DNA of 64,000 nt from Edaphosphingomonas laterariae (GTDB taxonomy: Bacteria; Pseudomonadota; Alphaproteobacteria; Sphingomonadales; Sphingomonadaceae). The position numbers and the translations under genes are program-made. The notes below the pieces were generated by a model. The model was not told the DNA's origin, did not search any database, and was given only the letters and a program-made list of their open reading frames with translations. The stretch is from positions 62,001-126,000 of the forward strand of contig NZ_FZOS01000004.1 of the NCBI RefSeq assembly GCF_900188165.1, written 5' to 3'. Each line of letters starts with the position of its first letter. The stretch's first letter is position 1. Shown here piece after piece: positions 10,276 to 18,900 of the stretch.

Positions 10276-11511
10276 ATGACGGACACGGCGTCCGGCCCGC
10301 TGGCCGGCATCAAGGTGCTTGATCTTTCGCGCGTGCTGGCGGGCCCCTGGTCCAGCCAGATCCTGGGCGATCTGGGCGCGGAAGTGATCAAGGTGGAACA
10401 GCCCGGCCAGGGCGACGACACGCGGCGCTGGGGCCCACCCTTCCTGGAGGACGGATCGCGCGATTCCGCTTATTACCTCTGCGCCAACCGCAACAAGCGG
10501 TCGATCGCGGTGGACCTCGCCAACCCCGAGGGGGCCGAGCTGATCCGCCAGCTGGCCGCCCAGTCGGACATCGTGGTCGAAAATTTCCGCGTCGGCGGGC
10601 TGGCCAAATACGGCCTCGATTACGCGTCGCTGAGCGCGACCAACCCCGGCCTGATCTATTGTTCGATCACCGGCTTCGGCCAGGACGGGCCCTATCGCGA
10701 TCGGGGCGGCTACGACTTCCTGATCCAGGGAATGAGCGGCCTGATGAGCGTGACCGGCCGCGCCGATGGCGAACCCGGCGGCGGCCCAATGAAGGTGGGC
10801 ATCCCGATCAGCGATCTCGTGACCGGGCTCTATGCCGCGATCTCGATGCTCGCCGCGCTTGAGAACCGCCACCGCACCGGGCTGGGCCAGCATATCGACT
10901 GCGCGCTGCTCGACACGCAGGTTTCGCTGCTTGCCAATCAGGCATCCAACTATCTCAACGGCGGGCTGATGCCCCGCCGGCTGGGCAACGAGCATCCCAA
11001 CACCGTGCCCTATCAGGATTTCGCCTGCGCCGACGGCGACGTGCTGGTGGCGCTGGGCAATGACCGGCAGTTCCGCGCCTTCACCGCGCTGATCGGCCTG
11101 CCCGACCTGCCGGACGATCCCCGCTTCGTGGACAATGCCGGCCGCAACCGGCACCGCAAGGAATTGCAGGACGCCATGCGCCCCGCGATCGCGCGCTGGC
11201 AATCGGCCGACCTGATCGCCGCGATGGAAGCCGCCAAGCTGCCGGGCGGCAAGGTGAACGAAATCCCCGAAATCCTGGCCGATCCGCAGATCGCCGCACG
11301 CGGCCTGATCCACCGCCTGTCGCGATCCGACGGCACCGAGGTGAGCGTGCTCGGCTACCCCGCCAAGCTGTCGCGCACGCCGGTCGATTATCGCCGCGCG
11401 CCGCCCCGTTCGGGCGAGGACACGGCCGAGGTGCTCGCCGAACGGCTGGGGCTGACCGAAGAACAGATTGCCCGGCTGAAGACCGACGGCATCGTAGCGG
11501 AGACTTTGTGA
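10276..11511 (+). CDS. class III (CaiB/BaiF-type) CoA-transferase
   Basis: The ATG at 10276 has AGGGG seven bases upstream and yields a 411-residue product of usual family length. The opening GIKVLDLSRVLAGPWSSQ and DLGAEVIKVEQP are diagnostic of formyl-CoA/carnitine CoA-transferases. The catalytic Asp is expected in ISDLVTG. It probably activates the pathway's carboxylic acid by moving CoA from another thioester. The stop overlaps the next gene's ATG. Confidence 0.93.
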   Translation: MTDTASGPLAGIKVLDLSRVLAGPWSSQILGDLGAEVIKVEQPGQGDDTRRWGPPFLEDGSRDSAYYLCANRNKRSIAVDLANPEGAELIRQLAAQSDIVVENFRVGGLAKYGLDYASLSATNPGLIYCSITGFGQDGPYRDRGGYDFLIQGMSGLMSVTGRADGEPGGGPMKVGIPISDLVTGLYAAISMLAALENRHRTGLGQHIDCALLDTQVSLLANQASNYLNGGLMPRRLGNEHPNTVPYQDFACADGDVLVALGNDRQFRAFTALIGLPDLPDDPRFVDNAGRNRHRKELQDAMRPAIARWQSADLIAAMEAAKLPGGKVNEIPEILADPQIAARGLIHRLSRSDGTEVSVLGYPAKLSRTPVDYRRAPPRSGEDTAEVLAERLGLTEEQIARLKTDGIVAETL

Positions 11512-12947
11512 TGCGTGGCCGACATTATATCGCCGGTAGCTGGCGGGCCGATGGGGCGCTGATCCCGACGATCAACCCGTCCGACCTGGACGAGACGGTA
11601 GGCGAATATCCGCAGGCGAGCCTGGCCGATGCCGAGGAGGCGCTGGTTGCCGCGCGCAAGGCGCTGCCGGGCTGGGCGCGAAGCAACATCCAGCAGCGCG
11701 CCGATATGCTGCGCAAGGTGGGCGACATGCTGCTCGCCCGATCGACCGAGGTCGGCACGCTGCTGGCGCGCGAGGAAGGCAAGACGCTGGCCGAGGGCGT
11801 GGGCGAGACGATCCGTGCCGCACAGGTGTTCCATTATTTCGCCGGCGAGACGCTGCGCCATCCCGGCCAGTGGCATGAATCGCTGCGCGCCGGCCACAAT
11901 GTGATCGTAAGCTATGAGCCGGTGGGCGTCGTCGTCGCGATCACGCCGTGGAACTTCCCGATCGCCATTCCGGCATGGAAGGTCGCCGCCGCGCTCGCTT
12001 ACGGCAATGTGATCATCCTGAAGCCGTCCGAATATACGCCGGGCTGCGCGATCCTGCTGGCCGAGATGCTGGCCGAGGCGGGCGTGCCGGCGGGCGTGTT
12101 CAACCTGTTGCTGGGCGACGGCCGCGCCATCGGCCAGACGCTTGTCGACGGGGCCGATGCGGTGACCTTCACCGGCGCCACGCCCACCGGCCGCCGCATC
12201 CTGCAGATGGCCGCGCCGACGATGACCAAGGTGCAGCTGGAACTGGGCGGCAAGAATCCGTTCATCGTGCTGGACGACGCCGATCTCGACGTTGCAGTGG
12301 AAGCCGCAGCGCAGGGCACCTGGGGGCAGACCGGCCAGCGTTGCACGGGATCCGAACGGATCATCGTCACCAAGGGCATTTACGACGCCTTCGTCGACAG
12401 GCTGGTGAAGACGGTTTCGGGCTATCGCGTCGGCCATGCGCTGGATGCCGCGACGCAGATCGGCCCCGTCGCCAATGCCGCGCAGTTGGACAAGAATATG
12501 GGCTTCATCCAGCGCGCGAAGGCGGACGGCGCGGAACTCGCCACGGGCGGCCATCTGGTCGAGGCGCGGACGCGCGGGCATTTCCTGGCGCCCACGCTGT
12601 TCCTGAACACCGACAATGCGATGGAACTGAACCGCGAAGAGGTGTTCGGCCCCGTCGCCGGCGTCATCAAGGTCGAGGATTTCGACGAAGCGATCGCGGT
12701 CGCGCGCGATTGCGAACTCGCGCTTTCATCCGGCATCGCCACGACCAGCCTGAAGCATGCGGAGCGGTATCGCCGCGAATCCACGGCCGGGCTGGTGACG
12801 GTGAACACGCCGACCGCCGGGGTGGAATATCATGTGCCGTTTGGCGGCCGGGCGCCATCGGGCTTCGGCGGCCGCGAACAGGGCACGGCAAGCGCCGAAT
12901 TCTACACCGAAATCAAGACCGCATACATCAATCACGGCGTCGACTGA
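11511..12947 (+). CDS. NAD(P)-dependent aldehyde dehydrogenase
   Basis: 478 residues from the ATG overlapping the CoA-transferase stop (a GTG lies one codon earlier). Hallmarks: TPWNFPIAIPAWK (NAD-binding and Asn for the oxyanion), QLELGGKNP with the general base Glu, and GQRCTGSER with the nucleophilic Cys. The GQRCT form resembles alpha-ketoglutaric semialdehyde and succinic semialdehyde dehydrogenases. It should oxidise an aldehyde intermediate to an acid that the adjacent CoA-transferase could then activate. Specific substrate not determined. Confidence 0.92.
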   Translation: MRGRHYIAGSWRADGALIPTINPSDLDETVGEYPQASLADAEEALVAARKALPGWARSNIQQRADMLRKVGDMLLARSTEVGTLLAREEGKTLAEGVGETIRAAQVFHYFAGETLRHPGQWHESLRAGHNVIVSYEPVGVVVAITPWNFPIAIPAWKVAAALAYGNVIILKPSEYTPGCAILLAEMLAEAGVPAGVFNLLLGDGRAIGQTLVDGADAVTFTGATPTGRRILQMAAPTMTKVQLELGGKNPFIVLDDADLDVAVEAAAQGTWGQTGQRCTGSERIIVTKGIYDAFVDRLVKTVSGYRVGHALDAATQIGPVANAAQLDKNMGFIQRAKADGAELATGGHLVEARTRGHFLAPTLFLNTDNAMELNREEVFGPVAGVIKVEDFDEAIAVARDCELALSSGIATTSLKHAERYRRESTAGLVTVNTPTAGVEYHVPFGGRAPSGFGGREQGTASAEFYTEIKTAYINHGVD

Positions 12948-12963
12948 CGCGAGGGAGAGAGCA

Positions 12964-13866
12964 TTGGCCATCAAGATAGGGTTTATCGGATTGGGTGCGA
13001 TGGGGCTGCCCATGTCGTCCAATCTGCAACGCAAGGGTTTCGACCTCAACGTATTCGACCTCGATGCCGGGCGGATGGACCAGCTGGCGGCGCTGGGCGC
13101 GCGCAAGGCCGCTTCGATCGCCGATGCCGCGCGCGGCGCCGACGTGGTGGTGACGATGCTGCCCGCCACCCCGCATGTCGAAGCGGTGGTGCTGGGCGCG
13201 GACGGCGTGCTCGCCAATATCGATGCCGGCGCGGTGCTGATGGATATGTCGACCATCGACGCCAACGGCACCGATCGCGTGGCGCGCGCCTGCGCGGAAC
13301 GCGGCATCGCCTTCACCGACTGCCCGGTCGGCCGGCTGGTGCTGCACGCCGAACGCGGCGAATCCCTGTTCATGGTCGGCGCAGACGACCCGACGTTCGA
13401 TCGGGTGAAGCCGCTGCTCGACGCGATGGGCACCGCCATCCATCGCTGCGGCGCGCCTGGCATGGGATCGCGCATGAAGGTGATCAACAATTTCCTGCTG
13501 TTGACGGTGGCGGAGGTGTGTGCCGAGGCGATCGCGCTGGGCACCAAGCTCGGCCTCGACATCGAAACGATGCGCGACGTGACCGGCGCCACCACCGCGC
13601 AGAACGGCCAGTTGCATACGCTGATGGTGAACAAGGTGCTGAAGGGCGATGTCACCCCTGGCTTCACCATCGACCTGGCCTTCAAGGACATGTCGCTGGC
13701 GATGACGGCGGCGGCCGAGCAACGGATCGGCCTGCCTGTCGGCGCTGCCGCCCACGCCGTGTTCGGCGGCGCGCGCGCCACCGATTTCGCCACGAAGGAT
13801 TATTCCGCCCTGCTCGATTTCGCGTGCGAACGGGCCGGCATCGCCCCGCCGCGCCTGAAGGCGTGA
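12964..13866 (+). CDS. beta-hydroxyacid dehydrogenase (3-hydroxyisobutyrate dehydrogenase/YihU-like)
   Basis: 300 residues, begun at TTG because GAGGGAGAG sits eight bases upstream and the Rossmann motif GFIGLGAMGLPM follows at once. The catalytic Lys lies in KVINN. The segment DCPVGR, then PGMGSRMK and the NKVLKGD...DLAFKD region, resemble sulfolactaldehyde reductase YihU more than classical MmsB. No other sulfosugar genes are visible, so a related beta-hydroxy acid or aldehyde is the safer assumption. It follows the aldehyde dehydrogenase by 16 bases in the same operon. Confidence 0.9.
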   Translation: MAIKIGFIGLGAMGLPMSSNLQRKGFDLNVFDLDAGRMDQLAALGARKAASIADAARGADVVVTMLPATPHVEAVVLGADGVLANIDAGAVLMDMSTIDANGTDRVARACAERGIAFTDCPVGRLVLHAERGESLFMVGADDPTFDRVKPLLDAMGTAIHRCGAPGMGSRMKVINNFLLLTVAEVCAEAIALGTKLGLDIETMRDVTGATTAQNGQLHTLMVNKVLKGDVTPGFTIDLAFKDMSLAMTAAAEQRIGLPVGAAAHAVFGGARATDFATKDYSALLDFACERAGIAPPRLKA

Positions 13867-13891
13867 GCGGCAGGACCAGAGAGGAGAAGCC

Positions 13892-14317
13892 ATGGGAAAC
13901 CTGACCGCCGACGACAAGATCGCGATCGCGGAGCTTATCGCCCGCTTCGCCCATTGTTCGGACTATGCCGACTGGGCCGCGCTCGAAAAGCTCTACGTGC
14001 CGGAAATCGAAACCGAACTGGATGGGCTGGCGATCAGCTATCAGGGCATCCCCGCCCAGATCGCGCATGCCCAGGAATCCGCCGCGCAGACCGCCGGCAA
14101 GAACCGCCACTATAATTTCAACCTCTACATCGAAGAGCGCGCAGGCGCGGTCGTCGCCCAATATTGCTTCCTCAACGTCAATGCCGGCGCCAAGGCGCTG
14201 ACCGCGCAGATGGTGACCAGCGGCCGGATGAGCGACACGGTGGTCAAGACTGCCGACGGCTGGAAGATCGCCCGCCGGTTCGTTCGGTTCGACCAGAGCT
14301 TCGAACTCGATTTCTGA
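13892..14317 (+). CDS. SnoaL-like/NTF2-fold protein
   Basis: 141 residues with strong ribosome site GAGGAGAAG. The pattern DKIAIAELIARFAHCSDYADWAALEKLY is the usual opening of the NTF2-like polyketide-cyclase/dehydratase group, which includes steroid isomerases, dehydratases and ring-hydroxylase beta subunits. It is the final gene of the operon and probably a small isomerase or dehydratase on the same pathway. The family is clear but the reaction is not. Confidence 0.85.
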   Translation: MGNLTADDKIAIAELIARFAHCSDYADWAALEKLYVPEIETELDGLAISYQGIPAQIAHAQESAAQTAGKNRHYNFNLYIEERAGAVVAQYCFLNVNAGAKALTAQMVTSGRMSDTVVKTADGWKIARRFVRFDQSFELDF

Positions 14318-14320
14318 CAC

Positions 14321-14352
14321 TTGCCGCCCGCGCCACGGCGCGGCGGCGGCAA
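14321..14352 (+). terminator. long stem-loop ending the catabolic operon
   Basis: TTGCCGCC-CGCGCC pairs with GGCGCG-GC-GGCGGCAA over 14 base pairs with a two-base bulge and two-base loop. It starts four bases after the stop codon. The T-run is poor, so termination may be Rho-assisted. The 143 bases that follow, up to the receptor gene, are more AT-rich and should hold its promoter. Confidence 0.6.
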
Positions 14353-14495
14353 CCCAATGAACAGTTTTGATCGAATACGATTGGTTGTTGTCATGTTTTG
14401 AGTGCCACGCCATAAGTTAGTCAGGACTCGCTAAGCCTCGGCCGTTCGCGGACGCAAAGAGAGGGCGACGAGTCCTTCCACCTGGGGAGGATTGG

Positions 14496-16862
14496 ATGAG
14501 GTTCCGTACGCAGTCCGTATTGTTCGCGGCGCTGAGCGCCGGTGTTTCGATGGTTCCGATGGCCGCCGCGGCGCAATCCGCCAGCAGCCCCCCGACAGCC
14601 GGCGAGCTTGACGAGATCGTCGTCACCGCAACGCGCGAGGCGCGCGCGCTGCAGGACGTGCCGATGAGTATCAACGTCGTCACCGGCAAGCAGATCGAAC
14701 AGCTCAACCTGTTCGACGCCAAGGACATCCAGCGCCTCGCGCCAAGCCTGGAACTGACCAACAGCGACGGCCGCAGCAATGCCGCCACGCTGCGCGGCAT
14801 CACCTTCACCCCCGATCAGGGCACGTCGCCCGCGGTCGACATCTATCTCAACGACATTCCGATCGACGCGCAGACCGCCTTCACCGCGATCTACGATCTT
14901 GAACAGATCGAAGTGCTGCGCGGGCCGCAGGGATCGCTGCGCGGCCGCACATCGCCCGCCGGCGCGATCACCTTCCGCACCCGCCGGCCCGATCTGGACG
15001 AAGTGAACGGCTATGCGCAGGCCACCGCGACCGACGATGCTGCCTATAACGTGCAGGGCGGCGTTTCGATTCCGCTGATCCCCGGCCAGCTGGCCGTGCG
15101 CGTTGCAGCACTGGTCGACGGCAACCGCCTCAACCAGCTCTACAATGTCAATCGTGACGAGAAATCGCGGAGCAGGACCGAAAGCGCCCGTATCTCGCTG
15201 AGCTGGCAGCCGGGTGAGACGTTCAACACCACCCTGACCTACCAGTATCTGCATGCCGACAACCGCCAGCAGCAGCAGGTGTTCGGGCCCGGCAACGCGC
15301 CGGCGCAGTTCGACCCGACGCTGAGCGGCCCGCCCGCCGACGTGGACGATTATCTGTCCGTCGCGGAAGGCATTCGCCGCTACCAGAATGAATCGCACTT
15401 CGTGAACCTGGCGTTCGACTGGGATCTCGGCCCGGCCACGCTCTATTTCACCGGCGCGCACCAATATACGGTGCTGAAGCAGATGGGCGACATGGATTCG
15501 GCCAATCAGGTGCCGAACTATGTGAACATCCAGAGTGTGCGGACGCCCTATAATGTCGACACCGCCGAACTGCGGCTGGCATCGAACGGCAACAGCTTCT
15601 GGAACTGGTCGATCGGAACCTTCTATTCGAAGCAGACCGGCGACGTGACGGTGACGCAGCAGTCCGACCAATTCTTCGGCAATTTCCCGACGTCGATGGG
15701 CCTGTTCCTGCCGATCACCGCCAACACGCTGGTGCCGGTCAACAACCGCACCTGGTCGATCGCGGCGAGCAGCAGCTTCCAGTTCACCGACGCGCTGCGG
15801 CTGGAAGTGGCCGCGCGCTACGGCAATCTCAAGAATATCCAGAAGGGTATCCTGAACCTGTCGTCGCCGGCCTTCCCATCGCCGCCGCCGACCGACCTGA
15901 TCCCGCCGGAACTGGCCAAGACGGTCAACCATCCGCTGACCGGCGGCGCGACGCTGACCTACGAATTTTCCGACGACGTGACGGCCTATGCCGCTTATGG
16001 CCGATCCTTCCGCGCGGGCACGGCCGGCGTGAGCGTGCCGGCCAACATCAGCAACGACCTGATCAAGACCGGATCGGAAAAGTCGGACGCCTTCGAGATC
16101 GGCGTCAAGACCGCCTTCCTCGATCGCAGGCTGACGTTCAACATCTCGGCCTTCTACCAGAAGTTCGACGGCTATATCGCGCGCTTCCCCGGCATCAATT
16201 ACGACTTCGGCACGCGCGATGCCTTTGGCGTGCCTTCGGGTCCGCCCGACGGCATCGTCGATGGCGCCTTCGACTTCAACTATAATGGCGATGCCACGGT
16301 GAAGGGCGTCGAGGCGACGCTGGCCGGCCGGCCGGTCGACGCCTGGGACTTCTCGGTCAGCGCGTCCTACATCAAGGCGCGCTATGACGACGCGCTGCTG
16401 CCCTGCAACGACTTCAACGGCGACGGCGCGCCGGATTCGAACGGGGCGCCCGCGATCACCGGGGGCGGCAATATCAGCTATTGCGCCAGCGACGACCGGC
16501 TGGCCGACACGCCCGACTTCAGCCTGACCGCGAACAGCGAGCTGCGCTTCGGCACGGGCGACCTGCAACCGTTCGTCCGCGCGCTGTTCACCTATCGGCC
16601 GGGCGTCTTCTCCGAACGGGCGGCGTTCGACTATCAGAGCCGCGAGCTGCTCAACCTCTACACCGGCCTGCGCGGCCCGGATGCGCGCTGGGAAGTGACG
16701 GTGTTCGCCAAGAACTTGCTCAACCAGAAGCGCATCACCAGCATTTCGCAGGGCAATGCGTTGCAGCCGACGCTTTCGGGCACGCCCTATGATTCCGGCT
16801 ACCGCCTGATCAACGCCACCAACCCGCGCGAGTTCGGCGTGACGACCAGCTTCAAATTCTGA
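14496..16862 (+). CDS. TonB-dependent outer-membrane receptor
   Basis: 788 residues with GGGGAGG before the ATG. A signal peptide ends near AAAAQS. The TonB box-like DEIVVTATRE (residues 34-43) leads into the plug domain with YDLEQIEVLRGPQGSLRGR, then a long beta-barrel ending TSFKF with the terminal Phe needed for BamA recognition. It imports a substrate across the outer membrane using TonB energy. Being between the CoA-ester operon and an exported hydrolase, it probably takes up the compound degraded here rather than iron. Confidence 0.93.
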   Translation: MRFRTQSVLFAALSAGVSMVPMAAAAQSASSPPTAGELDEIVVTATREARALQDVPMSINVVTGKQIEQLNLFDAKDIQRLAPSLELTNSDGRSNAATLRGITFTPDQGTSPAVDIYLNDIPIDAQTAFTAIYDLEQIEVLRGPQGSLRGRTSPAGAITFRTRRPDLDEVNGYAQATATDDAAYNVQGGVSIPLIPGQLAVRVAALVDGNRLNQLYNVNRDEKSRSRTESARISLSWQPGETFNTTLTYQYLHADNRQQQQVFGPGNAPAQFDPTLSGPPADVDDYLSVAEGIRRYQNESHFVNLAFDWDLGPATLYFTGAHQYTVLKQMGDMDSANQVPNYVNIQSVRTPYNVDTAELRLASNGNSFWNWSIGTFYSKQTGDVTVTQQSDQFFGNFPTSMGLFLPITANTLVPVNNRTWSIAASSSFQFTDALRLEVAARYGNLKNIQKGILNLSSPAFPSPPPTDLIPPELAKTVNHPLTGGATLTYEFSDDVTAYAAYGRSFRAGTAGVSVPANISNDLIKTGSEKSDAFEIGVKTAFLDRRLTFNISAFYQKFDGYIARFPGINYDFGTRDAFGVPSGPPDGIVDGAFDFNYNGDATVKGVEATLAGRPVDAWDFSVSASYIKARYDDALLPCNDFNGDGAPDSNGAPAITGGGNISYCASDDRLADTPDFSLTANSELRFGTGDLQPFVRALFTYRPGVFSERAAFDYQSRELLNLYTGLRGPDARWEVTVFAKNLLNQKRITSISQGNALQPTLSGTPYDSGYRLINATNPREFGVTTSFKF

Positions 16863-16925
16863 TCCGGGGCGGGTGGCGCCCGCCTTCCTCTCCTCCAATC
16901 GGAGTGGGCGGCCACCCGGACACTG

Positions 16926-16955
16926 GGGCGACGCGATGCGTCGCCCTGTTTTTTT
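16926..16955 (+). terminator. Rho-independent terminator after the first TonB receptor
   Basis: A perfect nine-base-pair stem (GGGCGACGC / GCGTCGCCC) with a GAT loop, followed by CTG and seven T. It is a textbook intrinsic terminator on the plus strand. Confidence 0.9.
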
Positions 16956-16970
16956 ATGGGAGCCGATAGC

Positions 16971-17897
16971 ATGTCGCATGATGCCAATGCCGCGCGCACG
17001 AAAGGCCCGATGGCACTGCTGCTCGCCGCGTTGCTTTTCCACATCGCAGCCCCGGCCGTTGCGCAGACCGTGCCCGCGCCGAACGATCCGGCAGCGATCA
17101 AGTTGGGGACCGGCGGCGTTCCCAATGCCAAGGGGCCGGAAATCTGGTCGCGCCAGGGCGGCAAGCTTTCGGTACGCAACGTGACCGAAGCGACGCTGAC
17201 CCCGGTTCTGCCGCCGAAGGACAAGGCCACCGGGGCCGCCGTGGTGGTGGCACCGGGCGGCGCGTTCCGCACGCTCGCCATGGATCAGGAAGGCTGGCCC
17301 GTCGCGCGTTGGCTGGCCGATCATGGCATCGCCGCCTTCGTACTGAAATATCGGCTGGTGCCGACATCGCCATCCTGGCCGGAGTTCGGCCGGGAAATGG
17401 CGGAGGTGATGCGCAAGGCTGCCCCCGGTCCGGACCAGCACCGCGCGCTGCCAACGCCGCCATATGCCGTGGACGACGGGCTGGCGGCGATCCGCCTGAT
17501 CCGGGCACGCGCGGCAGAGTTCGGCGTCGATCCCAAGCGCGTCGGCATGATGGGCTTTTCGGCCGGGGCGATCACCACCATCGCCACCGCCCAGCAGGCC
17601 GATGCCGCCGCCATGCCCGCCTTCATCGCGCCGATCTACCCGTCGATGGGGCGAGTTGAGGTGCCGGCCAATGCACCGCCGATGTTCGTGGCGCTCGCCG
17701 TCGACGATCCGCTGCTCGGCCGCATGGGTTACGGCCTTGTCGAAAGCTGGATCGCCGCGCGCGGCAAGGTGGAGCTTCATGCCTATCAGCGCGGCGGCCA
17801 CGGCTATGGTGTCGGCATTGCGGGCACGACGACCGAAGGCTGGCTGGAAAGCTTCCGCTTGTGGCTCGCCATGAACGGGATGCTGAAAGCGTCATAG
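16971..17897 (+). CDS. exported alpha/beta hydrolase (esterase-like)
   Basis: 308 residues from the ATG at 16971, chosen because GGGAG is eight bases upstream; an ATG at 16956 overlaps the terminator's T-run. The signal peptide ends near APAVAQT. The nucleophile elbow is GFSAGA, an oxyanion segment VVVAPGGAF precedes it, and a C-terminal GGHGYG supplies the His. It resembles xylan-esterase/endo-xylanase-type esterases, but the family is broad. It probably hydrolyses an ester in the periplasm to release the acid used by the neighbouring pathway. Confidence 0.88.
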   Translation: MSHDANAARTKGPMALLLAALLFHIAAPAVAQTVPAPNDPAAIKLGTGGVPNAKGPEIWSRQGGKLSVRNVTEATLTPVLPPKDKATGAAVVVAPGGAFRTLAMDQEGWPVARWLADHGIAAFVLKYRLVPTSPSWPEFGREMAEVMRKAAPGPDQHRALPTPPYAVDDGLAAIRLIRARAAEFGVDPKRVGMMGFSAGAITTIATAQQADAAAMPAFIAPIYPSMGRVEVPANAPPMFVALAVDDPLLGRMGYGLVESWIAARGKVELHAYQRGGHGYGVGIAGTTTEGWLESFRLWLAMNGMLKAS

Positions 17898-17982
17898 CGG
17901 CGGCGTTCGCCGTCCAAATGGAGCATTCGCCGGGCGGCAGCCACGATCATGATGGTCGCATAAAAAGAGGAGAGCGACCGCC

Positions 17983-18867
17983 ATGCTGCACACCAAGGCA
18001 CTGCCGACGATCGGGCAGGAAGTGCTGGGACTCGATCTGGCAGGCGAGATCGGCGAGGAGACCAGGCAACGGCTGGTCGATATCTGGCGCGCGGCGGGCG
18101 TCGTGCTGTTTCGCGGCGTCGGCACCGAGCCGGAGGCGCTGCTGAAGCTGAGCCGCTGCTTCGGCGAACTGGAACCCCATCCGATCGAGGCGCTGCGGCT
18201 GCACGGACATGATGAACTGATCCTGCTGACCAATCAGGGCGGGCTGCGCGGCCCGGTCTATGCCTTTGACGGCGTGCCGACCTATGGCCGTATCCCCTGG
18301 CATACCGATCTTGCCTTCCAGCCGGTGCCGAATGCGGGCGCGCTGCTCAACATGGTGCACAAGGCCGAAACCGGCGGCAGCACGGCCTGGCTCGACACCG
18401 CATTGGCCTATGACGCGCTGGACGAAGGGCTGAAGCGCCGGATCGACGGCCTTGAGGCGCGGTTCGCCTTCTGCGCCGATCTGGCCCAGATGAAGTTCGG
18501 CAATCCCGGCGGCACGCGGGTGGGCGAGACGAAGGCCGCCTTCCCCGATTATCCGCCGCTGGCCCGGCCGCTGGTGTGGCAGCACCCGATCACCGGCGCG
18601 AAGATCCTGAACCTGTGCCCGCTCAACATTCAGGGCATTATCGGCATGGACGAAGCCGAAGGCGACGCGCTGATCCGGACGCTGATCGACGCGGTGGTCC
18701 AGCCGCGCTTCATCTATCAGCATGACTGGCAGGAAGGCGATGTCGTGCTGTGGGACAATTACCGCATGATGCACTGCGCGATGGGACATCCGGTGGACGT
18801 GCTGCGCATCGTCCACCGGTCCACTTTGCGCGGCCATGCCACCGTGGGCCGCGTGCTGGCGGCATAG
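17983..18867 (+). CDS. TauD/TfdA-family 2-oxoglutarate dioxygenase
   Basis: 294 residues with AGAGGAGAG before the start. The iron ligands are visible as HTD (in PWHTDLAFQP) and the distal His in MMHCAMGH, with the 2-oxoglutarate-binding Arg expected in VHRSTLRG. The family hydroxylates sulfonates, phenoxyacetates and other acids. The protein carries the usual N-terminal G-V-V-L-F-R-G segment. It follows the hydrolase by 85 bases. The substrate is not known. Confidence 0.92.
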   Translation: MLHTKALPTIGQEVLGLDLAGEIGEETRQRLVDIWRAAGVVLFRGVGTEPEALLKLSRCFGELEPHPIEALRLHGHDELILLTNQGGLRGPVYAFDGVPTYGRIPWHTDLAFQPVPNAGALLNMVHKAETGGSTAWLDTALAYDALDEGLKRRIDGLEARFAFCADLAQMKFGNPGGTRVGETKAAFPDYPPLARPLVWQHPITGAKILNLCPLNIQGIIGMDEAEGDALIRTLIDAVVQPRFIYQHDWQEGDVVLWDNYRMMHCAMGHPVDVLRIVHRSTLRGHATVGRVLAA

Positions 18868-18877
18868 AACGCCACGC

Positions 18878-18899
18878 CACCGCCCGGCGTCCGGCGGTG
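18878..18899. terminator. stem-loop between convergent genes
   Basis: CACCGCC and GGCGGTG enclose CGGCGTCC, between the stop of the dioxygenase and the stop of the MFS gene. It probably serves both directions; no strong T-run. Confidence 0.45.
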
Positions 18900-18900
18900 T

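Noticed and set aside
11511-13866. Sulfoglycolytic operon suggested by the YihU-like enzyme and aldehyde dehydrogenase
   Set aside because: No sulfoquinovosidase, sulfosugar kinase, aldolase or sulfonate exporter is nearby.
14421-17801. Very long open frame on the minus strand opposite the TonB receptor and hydrolase
   Set aside because: Its translation is Arg/His/Gly-rich low-complexity text with no motif, and the plus strand carries two clear genes. It is a GC-bias shadow.
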